A DNA stretch of 21,303 nucleotides from DATGEP01 sp035310125. GTDB lineage: Bacteria > Chloroflexota > Ktedonobacteria > Ktedonobacterales > JADMIN01. Within the stretch, counting starts at the first letter, position 1. Every line of letters begins with the position of its first letter. The stretch is taken from positions 1 through 21,303 of the forward strand of contig DATGEP010000407.1 of the NCBI GenBank assembly GCA_035310125.1. The letters are read 5' to 3'. The position numbers and the translations under genes were made by a program. This document shows, piece after piece, positions 15,476-21,303 of this stretch. The notes under the pieces are model-generated. The model searched no databases. It saw only the letters and a list, made by a program, of their open reading frames with translations, and was not told the origin of the DNA.

Positions 15476-16648
15476 TCACGGTTCCGACGAGGTTTCCGGT
15501 TGAGCCGCCTGGCTGGTGAATCCCGAGGCATGGTCGTCTTCGATGACGCCCTCAGCGGTTTCCGCGATAAGCTGGTCTACGACGGCATTGAGATCGCCGG
15601 TGCGCTGGAAGGTGGCAAGCTGGCGGTCGGCGCTGGAGCCGAGATTGAGGATCTGGAAGGCGTAGGCGACCTGCGCGCGGCTGCCAAGGTCGTCCACGAC
15701 GTCGTCAATGAACCACTCGATCAGCTCGCGGATGAGGTCGCGAGCGGGCAGCTCCTCCTGCTTGCCGAAGTCTATCAGCTTGCCGTCCAGGCCATAGCGG
15801 ACGACGCGCCACTTGTTCTCCTCGATGAGATCCACCGGGTAGACACGGAACGTCATGTTGTCGGTGCGCAGCTTCCAGAGCTTGGCGACGATGGCCTGAA
15901 GGATGGCGGCGATGCAGACGGCTTCGTCTACGCGGGTGCAGACGTCGCAGATACGGACTTCCAGCGTGGGATAGCTCCAGTTGGGGCGCACATCCCACCA
16001 AATCTTGCTGCCGTTGGGGATGGAATTGGTTTTCATCAGCGTTTCGAGCAGACTGGTCATGTCGGCCCATGAGGCAAAGACGCGGGGAATGCCGGTACGC
16101 GGGAAGTTGCGGAAGATGATGCTGCGATAGGATTTGAGGCCAGTGAGACGGCCCATCCAGAAGGGCGAGCTGGTGGAAAGGGCGAGCAGGTGCGGCAGGA
16201 AATAGCGGATGACGTTCATGGCGTCAATCAGGAATTCGCGGTCTTCGATGCCAATGTGTATATGGGTGCCAAAGATGAGGAGGCGCCGGGCAAGCTCCTG
16301 CATGTCCTGCTGGACACCAATGTAGCGCTCGAATGGGGTGATATCTTGGGTGAGCCAGGAGGAGAAGGGATGCGTGCCGGCGGCGGCGATCTTGAGGCCT
16401 TTCCGGCCGGCCAGCTCCAGCAGCGCCCGGCGCAGCCGCACCAGCTCGGCGCGGACCTCCGCGGGTGACTGGCAGACGGTGGTGCCGACCTCGACGATGG
16501 ATTGGTGTAGCTCGGGCTTCATCTGCTCGCTCAAGATGAGCTGGCCTTCCTCCAGCATCTCGGTGATGTAGGAGCGCAGCTCGCGGGTTTGCGGATCAAT
16601 GATCTGGTATTCTTCTTCGACGCCGAGAGTGAGAGACGGAGGGTTCAT
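15476..16648 (-). CDS. Carboxylate-amine ligase, GCS2 / YbdK family
   Basis: The 390-residue protein belongs to the glutamate-cysteine ligase type 2 superfamily, glutamine-synthetase-fold enzymes that join a carboxylate and an amine with ATP. Motifs are the N-terminal metal-binding GVEEEY at 9-14, GTHPF at 91-95, GTHIHIGIED at 127-136, the segment YRSIIFRNFPRTGIPRVF and WWDVRPNWSYPTLEVRICD, all typical of the YbdK branch. YbdK of E. coli shows weak glutamate-cysteine ligase activity; here the true substrates are unknown. The ATG at 16648 follows GGAGG with seven bases spacing. It is the last gene of the ligase cluster (esterase, ATP-grasp, permuted ATP-grasp, this gene). The C-terminal 20 residues are a polar extension. 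No classical glutathione synthetase gene gshB is seen, so a glutathione pathway is not implied. Confidence 0.93.
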   Translation of the reverse strand: MNPPSLTLGVEEEYQIIDPQTRELRSYITEMLEEGQLILSEQMKPELHQSIVEVGTTVCQSPAEVRAELVRLRRALLELAGRKGLKIAAAGTHPFSSWLTQDITPFERYIGVQQDMQELARRLLIFGTHIHIGIEDREFLIDAMNVIRYFLPHLLALSTSSPFWMGRLTGLKSYRSIIFRNFPRTGIPRVFASWADMTSLLETLMKTNSIPNGSKIWWDVRPNWSYPTLEVRICDVCTRVDEAVCIAAILQAIVAKLWKLRTDNMTFRVYPVDLIEENKWRVVRYGLDGKLIDFGKQEELPARDLIRELIEWFIDDVVDDLGSRAQVAYAFQILNLGSSADRQLATFQRTGDLNAVVDQLIAETAEGVIEDDHASGFTSQAAQPETSSEP

Positions 16649-16673
16649 AGCGGTGCCTCCTGGGGGTGGGAAA

Positions 16674-16720
16674 CCTCACCCCCGACTCCCTCTCCTTGCG
16701 GGGAGAGGGGGAGTAGGGGG
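16674..16720. repeat. GC-rich intergenic palindromic repeat, copy 1
   Basis: The element begins CCTCACCCCC-GACTCCC, followed by TCTCC-TTGC-GGGGAGA and ends in GGGGGAG. It forms an imperfect hairpin and closely resembles copy 2 at 18088-18126. It fills the gap between the permuted ATP-grasp gene and the carboxylate-amine ligase gene. Repeats of this look are dispersed in many GC-rich genomes. Confidence 0.7.
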
Positions 16721-16730
16721 GATGGATACA

Positions 16731-18083
16731 TCAGCGCGGCTCGACGACGAAGGTGGGGACGGTTGAGCCGCCGCCCGCCGTGACGTTGAGCAGGGCCGCT
16801 GTGGAGAGGCGCGTGAGACATCCATCTACATAGCGGCCGTTGTAGATGAACGGGTCGGTGTCGAGCATGCGATCCGCCAGCACGACGGCGCCGTTGACGA
16901 GGCTGGGGAACGGCTCGCTTGGCACGGGAACGCGCTCCTGGATGACATGCGGCTCGACAAGTGCGGCCAGAACCGCACGCTCCCAGTCGCCGGACTCGGT
17001 CTCCCAGCCCAGGGTGATGCCTTTGCCACCGTACTCGTCATTGGCCTTGAGAACGAACCGCTCGCGGTGCGCGAGCACATGGGGAATGAGGTCCACGTCA
17101 CCGTCATGGTAGAGGGTGCGACGCTCTTCGAGGCGGCGCGTCCAGGGGATGTGCGCGGCGATGGCCGCGCGCTCGTCGCCCGTGAACAGGTGGGCGTTGC
17201 GCTCATCGCTGAGGACGGCGAGGCTCGCTTTTTTGTGCAGCAGCTTGCAGCGGACGGGATTGACCATGCAGACCGCGTTGTCGCGGACAGCCCGCAGCAC
17301 TGGCGAGTCCAGTCCCATTCGGTCCACCAACTCGCTGAGCAGCACGCGTTTGTAGACGAGGGTGATGGTGAAGTCGCCCGCGACAAGCTGGCCATTGCGA
17401 TACTCGACCTCGCGCGGGTCGGCGATGATGACCTCCAATCCCTGCGACTTGAGATAGTCTGAGAAGAGGACGAACTCGCTGTAGGTAGGTACCTCGCGCC
17501 AGTCGAGGATGGCGACGCGGGGCTTCTCGCGCGTGCCGGAAAACTGCTTGTAGGCGTCACAGAGGATGTGATAGACGCCGTGGCGTGCGGGCAGCGGGCG
17601 GACGTCGTAATGCTCCTGAAAGGCGCGCATGATGGGTAGGCCGTAGAAGACGTCGGTCAGCACGTCGTTGTAGGCCTGGGCGGCGGGCGTTTCGGCGTTG
17701 TATTCGATGAGGCTGAAGGCGTTGTCATCGGCAAGATAGAAGGTATCGAAGCGTCCGATGGGACTCGGCGCGCGATAGCCGGGGCTGGCGCGCAGGAGCT
17801 CTTCTTCCCACTCGACCAGGCCAAACTGCGCGCGGAAGGGCGGGTCTGTCAGAGCGGCCTCGTAGGCAGTCTGAAAGGCGCGCAGGAGCACGTTTACGCG
17901 GCGGGCCATGAAGCGGTACTGTTCTGGCGTGAGGAAGCGTGGCCGCAGGACGGTGGTGAGCGGGCGTGTGCCGAAGTAGAGGCCGCGCCGGTGCTGCTGC
18001 GCCTCCAGCTCGGCCTGTGAGTCGGCGGCGCAGCTATCGCTGAGTAGATCGTGGTACGCGCTGATGGCATCGTGAAGGGACAT
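16731..18083 (-). CDS. Circularly permuted ATP-grasp ligase
   Basis: A 450-residue protein with the circularly permuted ATP-grasp layout of glutathionylspermidine-synthase-like and CP_ATPgrasp families. Signatures are FSLIEYNAETPAAQAYND at 123-140, the phosphate/adenine segment VNPVRCKLLHKKASLAVLSDE at 274-294 and the glycine-rich loop FVLKANDEYGGKGITLGWE at 343-361. C-terminal beta strands (VVLADRMLDTDPFIYNGRYV) complete the fold. Such enzymes form amide bonds through an acyl-phosphate intermediate. The acceptor is unknown. The ATG at 18083 follows GAGG, and that Shine-Dalgarno sequence lies inside the boundary of an intergenic palindromic repeat. The second gene after the esterase/ATP-grasp pair; no transglutaminase or alpha-E partner gene, often seen with this family, is nearby. 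Confidence 0.9.
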   Translation of the reverse strand: MSLHDAISAYHDLLSDSCAADSQAELEAQQHRRGLYFGTRPLTTVLRPRFLTPEQYRFMARRVNVLLRAFQTAYEAALTDPPFRAQFGLVEWEEELLRASPGYRAPSPIGRFDTFYLADDNAFSLIEYNAETPAAQAYNDVLTDVFYGLPIMRAFQEHYDVRPLPARHGVYHILCDAYKQFSGTREKPRVAILDWREVPTYSEFVLFSDYLKSQGLEVIIADPREVEYRNGQLVAGDFTITLVYKRVLLSELVDRMGLDSPVLRAVRDNAVCMVNPVRCKLLHKKASLAVLSDERNAHLFTGDERAAIAAHIPWTRRLEERRTLYHDGDVDLIPHVLAHRERFVLKANDEYGGKGITLGWETESGDWERAVLAALVEPHVIQERVPVPSEPFPSLVNGAVVLADRMLDTDPFIYNGRYVDGCLTRLSTAALLNVTAGGGSTVPTFVVEPR

Positions 18084-18087
18084 GGAG

Positions 18088-18126
18088 CCTCACCCCCCGG
18101 CCCCTCTCCGCGCACGGAAAGGGGAG
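18088..18126. repeat. GC-rich intergenic palindromic repeat, copy 2
   Basis: CCTCACCCCCCGG, then CCCCTCTCCG-CGCA-CGGAAAGGGG, a ten-base stem with one mismatch. It matches copy 1 in order and content. On the minus strand its edge reads GGGGTGAGG, five bases before the permuted ATP-grasp start, so the repeat supplies that gene's Shine-Dalgarno sequence. Confidence 0.75.
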
Positions 18127-18198
18127 TATGGAACCTTACCTCTGACGCGGCGAGCGCCTGCCAGACGCCCCGACAGCGCGGCGACGGGCGATACGATA

Positions 18199-19182
18199 TT
18201 AGCCGATGGTGTCACCAGCGGCGGTGATGGGTGCTGTGGTAGTGGCATCGCGGCGACCGCTGGCGAAGAAGCGATCCCAGCGGAGCGCCTGAGCCTGCGG
18301 CTGGGGGTGCTGCGCAAGACGGATCGCCATGTCGGCCATGTGCGTGACGGCCCACTCAAAGTAGTGCGGGGTCAACGAGTAGATATCCATGTCGGGGGCC
18401 GGGTTCATGAAGTCAATGGCGTAGGGGACGCCGTCGCGAATGGCCCACTCCATCGAGTTCATGTCGTAGCCAAGGGCGCGAACGAGCTTGCGGGAGTCGG
18501 CGACGATACGCTGGCCAAGCTCTGGCGAGAGGTGGTCGTGCTCGACGTAATACTTGCGCTCGCGCGGGTCGTACTTGATCGGCAGGATCTCGTCCTGGCC
18601 GAGACAGATGCAGCGGACGAACTGGTCCCAGTGGATGAACTCTTGCACGATCATGGTGAGCAGGCCGGATGAGTTGTAGCGCTCGATCAACTCGTCCAGG
18701 GTGTGGCAGATGTAGACCTCTTTCCAGCCGCCGCCGTGGGCATCTTTGAGGATACAGGGCAGGCCGACGTAGTCCAGGATGCCCTGCCAATCGAGGGGAT
18801 AGATGAGGTTGCGCAGGCTTTCGTCGTGGACGATGCCGGGGATGTAGTCCTTGTTGGGGAGGGCGACGGTCTTGGGGCTGGCGACGCCAAGGCTGGTGGC
18901 GAGGGCGGCCTCAAAGAACTTGTCGTCGGCGGTCCACATGAACGGGTTGTTGATGATGGTGGCGCCGCGCAGGGCAGCGTACTTGAGGTAGGTGCGGTAG
19001 TAGGGGACTTCGTGGGAGATGCGGTCAATGATGACGGCGTAGTCACACGGCTCGTCCATGCGGGCGGCGCCGAGCTTGACGAGCTCGGCAGTGACGTCTT
19101 CGTCGCGCCGGTTGACTTCTTCGATGAACGCGGGTGGGAAGGACCACTCCCGCCCTACGATCAGTCCAACTTTGAGCGTCAT
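18199..19182 (-). CDS. ATP-grasp ligase (RimK / glutathione-synthetase-like)
   Basis: A 327-residue ATP-grasp enzyme. The start at 19182 is chosen because GGAGG lies seven bases upstream; an in-frame ATG at 19218 is buried in a hairpin and has no such site. The pre-ATP-grasp domain spans residues 1-80 (VGLIVGREWSFPPAFIEEVN, ending INNP). The ATP-binding core has CILKDAHGGGWKEVYI at 143-158 with Lys146 as phosphate ligand, then VQEFIHWDQFVRCICLG at 179-195. The metal-binding C-terminus is MNSMEWAIRDGVPYAIDFMN at 241-260 with Glu245, Asp257 and Asn260 in the expected places. The family joins a carboxylate to an amine or thiol via acyl phosphate. The substrate is unknown. It stands between the esterase and the permuted ATP-grasp gene. 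Confidence 0.92.
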   Translation of the reverse strand: MTLKVGLIVGREWSFPPAFIEEVNRRDEDVTAELVKLGAARMDEPCDYAVIIDRISHEVPYYRTYLKYAALRGATIINNPFMWTADDKFFEAALATSLGVASPKTVALPNKDYIPGIVHDESLRNLIYPLDWQGILDYVGLPCILKDAHGGGWKEVYICHTLDELIERYNSSGLLTMIVQEFIHWDQFVRCICLGQDEILPIKYDPRERKYYVEHDHLSPELGQRIVADSRKLVRALGYDMNSMEWAIRDGVPYAIDFMNPAPDMDIYSLTPHYFEWAVTHMADMAIRLAQHPQPQAQALRWDRFFASGRRDATTTAPITAAGDTIG

Positions 19183-19211
19183 GGCGGCACCTCCAGGTAG
19201 GGTGGCGCTCT

Positions 19212-19254
19212 CGGCCATTCATGGCCGGAGCACGCGACGAAAGGCTAAAGCCTT
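19212..19254. repeat. Two adjacent inverted repeats in the esterase/ATP-grasp gap
   Basis: CGGCCAT-TC-ATGGCCG at 19212-19227 is a perfect 7-2-7 inverted repeat, and AAGGCT-AA-AGCCTT at 19241-19254 a perfect 6-2-6 one. Both lie in the 105-bp gap between two genes of the ligase cluster and would form small hairpins in the mRNA. Confidence 0.7.
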
Positions 19255-19287
19255 GTGTGGCTTCCTCTCTCCATGATGGTCAATTCA

Positions 19288-20007
19288 TCAATCGTGACCT
19301 CCGATGTAGTGCAGGATCATCTGGCGCCAGTAGGGCCAGTCGTGCGCCCAGCCATCCCAGAGGCGCAGGGCGTTGCCGATGCCTTTATTCCAGAGCAGTC
19401 CGGAGAAGTAGTCGTTATCGCTACGGAAGCGGTCGTCGCGTCCGGTAGCGAGGATGAGGTCCAGGCGGCGCAGGGCGTCGAGCCGGCCAGGTTCGTGCTC
19501 GTTCGGAATGTAGGCGACGGGGTTGTTGAAGTAGACGTTGTCGTCCGAATAACCATCCACGAAGCCGGAGATGTCGTAGAGACCGCTCATGCCGAGAGCG
19601 CGATTCACGACGTCTGGGTAACGCAAGGCGAAGTTGAAGGCGTGGTAGGCGCCGAAGCTGGCACCGGTGGTGATGAAGTAGGGGTTGTCGTTGCGTGAGG
19701 TGGTGTAGGGCAGCACTTCGTTGCGCAGGTAGGCATCATACTGGGCGTGGCGGGCGGCGCGCACGGCGGGATGGACGCCCTTGTTGTACCAGCTTTCGCC
19801 GTCAACACTGTCCACGCAGAAGATCTGTATCCAGCCCTGTTCGAGGTGGTGACGCAGGGTATCCATCATGCACCGATCTTCCCACTCGAAGAAGCGGCCC
19901 TGGGAAGTTGGGAAGACGAGGACGCGAGCGCCGCTGTGGCCGAAGACGAGCAGTTCCATGTCGCGACCAAGGGATGGGCTATACCAGCGGGCGTAATCGC
20001 GGTTCAT
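19288..20007 (-). CDS. Alpha/beta-hydrolase esterase (esterase D family)
   Basis: A 239-residue protein if started at ATG 20007, which follows AGTAGG with eight bases spacing; GTG at 20025 is open but lacks a ribosome site. The fold is that of esterase D / FrmB-type hydrolases without signal peptide: VLVFPTSQGRFFEWED at 29-44, the nucleophile elbow GASFGAYHAFNFAL at 115-128 with Ser117, an acid candidate in LATGRDDRF (Asp191 or Asp192), and a catalytic His222 in GWAHDWPYW. Members hydrolyse S-formylglutathione, siderophore trilactones or other activated esters. As first gene of a ligase cluster it could release or trim a product, or be an acyltransferase. A good promoter lies about 80 bases upstream. 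Confidence 0.9.
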   Translation of the reverse strand: MNRDYARWYSPSLGRDMELLVFGHSGARVLVFPTSQGRFFEWEDRCMMDTLRHHLEQGWIQIFCVDSVDGESWYNKGVHPAVRAARHAQYDAYLRNEVLPYTTSRNDNPYFITTGASFGAYHAFNFALRYPDVVNRALGMSGLYDISGFVDGYSDDNVYFNNPVAYIPNEHEPGRLDALRRLDLILATGRDDRFRSDNDYFSGLLWNKGIGNALRLWDGWAHDWPYWRQMILHYIGGHD

Positions 20008-20089
20008 GCGGCTGCCTACTTTCACTGGGCGGGCGGAGCCGGCGCTGGCACGCGCGGAACAGGGGCCGCAGACATGCCTGGTGCGAGCA

Positions 20090-20119
20090 ATGGTATGCCA
20101 GGAGCGTATGCTATGTCAA
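20090..20119 (-). promoter_or_regulatory. Strong promoter of the esterase/ATP-grasp/ligase cluster
   Basis: On the minus strand a perfect TTGACA (20119-20114) is followed after 18 bases by TACCAT (20095-20090). Transcription would start near 20083 and give a leader of about 75 bases. It is the only perfect -35 hexamer I noted in an intergenic region here. Confidence 0.65.
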
Positions 20120-20170
20120 CGGCTGCCGATTCTGCCGCACTACGAGTCGTCACTCCTTTAATTTCTCATA

Positions 20171-20204
20171 CTCGCGATGGGCTCCAATTCAGCACCATCG
20201 CGAG
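20171..20204. promoter_or_regulatory. Perfect 10-bp inverted repeat, candidate operator
   Basis: CTCGCGATGG at 20171-20180 and CCATCGCGAG at 20195-20204 are perfect inverted copies separated by 14 bases. The site lies about 50 bases upstream of the cluster -35 box, a position suited to an activator or distal repressor dimer. It could also be a hairpin in kinase-direction transcripts. Confidence 0.5.
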
Positions 20205-20283
20205 GCGGAAACGGGGATTCGACAAGGACGTGTCTGGACGGATGGTATGATAGTTCCCGTTCTCGTGGGCGCTCGCGGCCTAG

Positions 20284-20296
20284 AGGGTGACACCCT
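20284..20296. promoter_or_regulatory. 13-bp perfect palindrome, candidate regulator site
   Basis: AGGGTG-A-CACCCT is a 6-1-6 perfect palindrome in the same divergent region, about 60 bases before the weak kinase -10 candidate. Odd-centred sites of this size suit small dimeric repressors. Confidence 0.35.
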
Positions 20297-20452
20297 GCTG
20301 ATGGGGGTGGGCAACGCACACATTTCGTGCGTTTCCGGTAGTGGAGTAGGCATGATACAATTCGGCAGCCATCCAGCGCGAATCTCACCGCCTGGTGATC
20401 GGCTCAGCACTGTAGTCGCAGTAGTCGCGGGTGAACGAAGGAGTCGCGGCGC

Positions 20453-21303
20453 ATGACCGAGCGCGACGTTCCCACCTATTTCGCGGCGTTCATCGCTGAT
20501 TATTTTGGTGAGCGCGGCGCGGCGTGGCTAGTCGAGCTGCCGGACTTGCTTGCGATGTATGCTCGTGGATGGAACCTCGACATTTTGCCGCCATTCGGCG
20601 GGCTTTCGTTCAACTATGTCGCGCCAGTGGTCCGCGCGGATGGCTCTCCGGCGGTGTTGAAGGTGGGGGTGCCGGAGGATGAAGCGCGGACGGGTATCGC
20701 GTTTCTGCGCTTGTGCGACGGCGATGGTGCCGTGCGCCTGTTAGAGGCGGACACCGAGCACTGCGCGCTGCTGATGGAGCGCGCCTTTCCCGGCCTCCCA
20801 CTCGCCCGCCTGGACGATGACGACGCCGCCACCGGAATCGCCGCGGAGGTGATGCGCGCACTGTGGCATCCAGTGCCCGCCACCCACTCCTTCATCACCC
20901 TCGCGCGCCGGCTGCGGGCTTTCGCGCGGGTGCGGGAGATGCATGATGGCGGTGCGGGACCACTGCCGGAGGGGTTGCTCTCCCGCGCGGAACGTTTAGC
21001 GGCTGAGCTGTTGGCCTCGGCGCTCGACGAGCGCGTGCTGCATGGCGACCTCCACCACGACAATATCGTCTCCACCCAGCGCGCACCCTGGCTGGCGATT
21101 GATCCCAAGGGTATCGTGGGAGATCCCGGTTTCGAGACCGGTGCGCTGATGAACAATCCCTACGGCCGGATGGAGACGTGGACAGCGCCCGCGCGGCAAT
21201 TCGCCCGCCGCGCGGATATCCTGGCCGAGCGGCTGGGGTATCCGCGCGAGCGCCTCCTCGCCTGGAGCTACACCCAGGCGGTCCTCTCCGCGTCCTGGGA
21301 GGT
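20453..21303 (+). CDS. APH(6) / hydroxyurea phosphotransferase-family kinase, N-terminal part
   Basis: An ATG at 20453, ten bases after AAGGAG, opens 283 codons to the right edge without a stop, so the C-terminus is missing though most of the protein is present. Residues 54-67 give the ATP-binding strand pair FNYVAPVVRADGSPAVLKVG, with the expected Lys. The Brenner catalytic loop is VLHGDLHHDNIV near residue 198 and the metal-binding segment is WLAIDPKGIVGDPGFE about 15 residues later, both typical of aminoglycoside 6-phosphotransferase (StrB-like) proteins. In most environmental genomes such proteins have unknown substrates and are not proven resistance genes. It is divergent from the ligase cluster across a rich regulatory region. 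Confidence 0.88.
   Translation, partial: MTERDVPTYFAAFIADYFGERGAAWLVELPDLLAMYARGWNLDILPPFGGLSFNYVAPVVRADGSPAVLKVGVPEDEARTGIAFLRLCDGDGAVRLLEADTEHCALLMERAFPGLPLARLDDDDAATGIAAEVMRALWHPVPATHSFITLARRLRAFARVREMHDGGAGPLPEGLLSRAERLAAELLASALDERVLHGDLHHDNIVSTQRAPWLAIDPKGIVGDPGFETGALMNNPYGRMETWTAPARQFARRADILAERLGYPRERLLAWSYTQAVLSASWE

Larger units (their letters stand above)
20008..20452. other. Divergent regulatory region between esterase cluster and kinase gene
   Basis: No gene is supported in these 445 bases; the open frames seen on both strands lack ribosome sites and protein-like composition. The region holds the cluster promoter, a 10-bp inverted repeat, a 13-bp palindrome, a possible -10 for the kinase (TACAAT near 20356, weak -35) and a direct repeat GTAGTCGCa/GTAGTCGCg near 20412. 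Confidence 0.6.

Noticed and set aside
20411..20428. Direct repeat GTAGTCGCa GTAGTCGCg before the kinase gene
   Set aside because: Only two short units, more likely chance than an iteron or CRISPR-like structure.
19695..20456. 253-codon plus-strand open frame opposite the esterase and its upstream region
   Set aside because: It is very Arg/Gly/Cys-rich, lacks a ribosome site and covers the divergent promoter region.

Overview
The window is GC-rich, densely packed, bacterial chromosomal DNA with about 18 intact genes, a partial gene at each end and one gene remnant. The gene content (MocR regulator, small SWIM-finger protein, XRE regulator with a TPR-like C-terminus, TPR protein, circularly permuted ATP-grasp with a GCS2-type carboxylate-amine ligase, APH(6)-like kinase) and the style of the short GC-rich intergenic repeats suggest a soil Chloroflexota, most likely class Ktedonobacteria. 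That placement is an inference; there is no rRNA or other phylogenetic marker. I see no tRNA, rRNA, CRISPR array, transposase or phage gene.

Layout. 1-537 (minus): N-terminus of a membrane-anchored beta-propeller protein running off the left edge. 657-2982: a divergent pair, a PPOX-family flavoprotein and a MocR (GntR-aminotransferase) regulator. 3109-4335: geranylgeranyl-reductase-type flavoprotein. 4344-4642: frameshifted remnant of a propeller-like gene behind degV. 4643-6196: degV and an orphan moaC. 6417-6890: basic, tail-anchored small protein with a good promoter. 6985-7263: small SWIM zinc-finger protein, separated from the previous gene by a strong hairpin. 7505-7704: a compact unit of promoter, 26-codon ORF and intrinsic terminator that longer-ORF searches would miss. 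7922-9385: glcD-type FAD oxidase without GlcE/GlcF. 9564-12012: XRE regulator and a ten-repeat TPR protein. 12002-14343: NDH-2 and a LOG-family protein, divergent. 14460-15338: a small hypothetical protein and a hot-dog thioesterase-like protein.

The most interesting part is 15476-20007 (minus): alpha/beta-hydrolase esterase, ATP-grasp ligase, circularly permuted ATP-grasp ligase and GCS2/YbdK-type carboxylate-amine ligase, in that order of transcription. A consensus-like promoter (TTGACA, 18 bp, TACCAT) stands in front, and every intergenic junction carries an inverted repeat. Three amide-forming enzymes plus one hydrolase look like a small ribosome-independent pathway for a peptide-like or amino-acid-conjugated metabolite. 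The divergent gene across a 445-bp regulatory region is an APH(6)/hydroxyurea-phosphotransferase-like kinase (partial at the right edge), which could modify the product or a precursor; that link is speculative.
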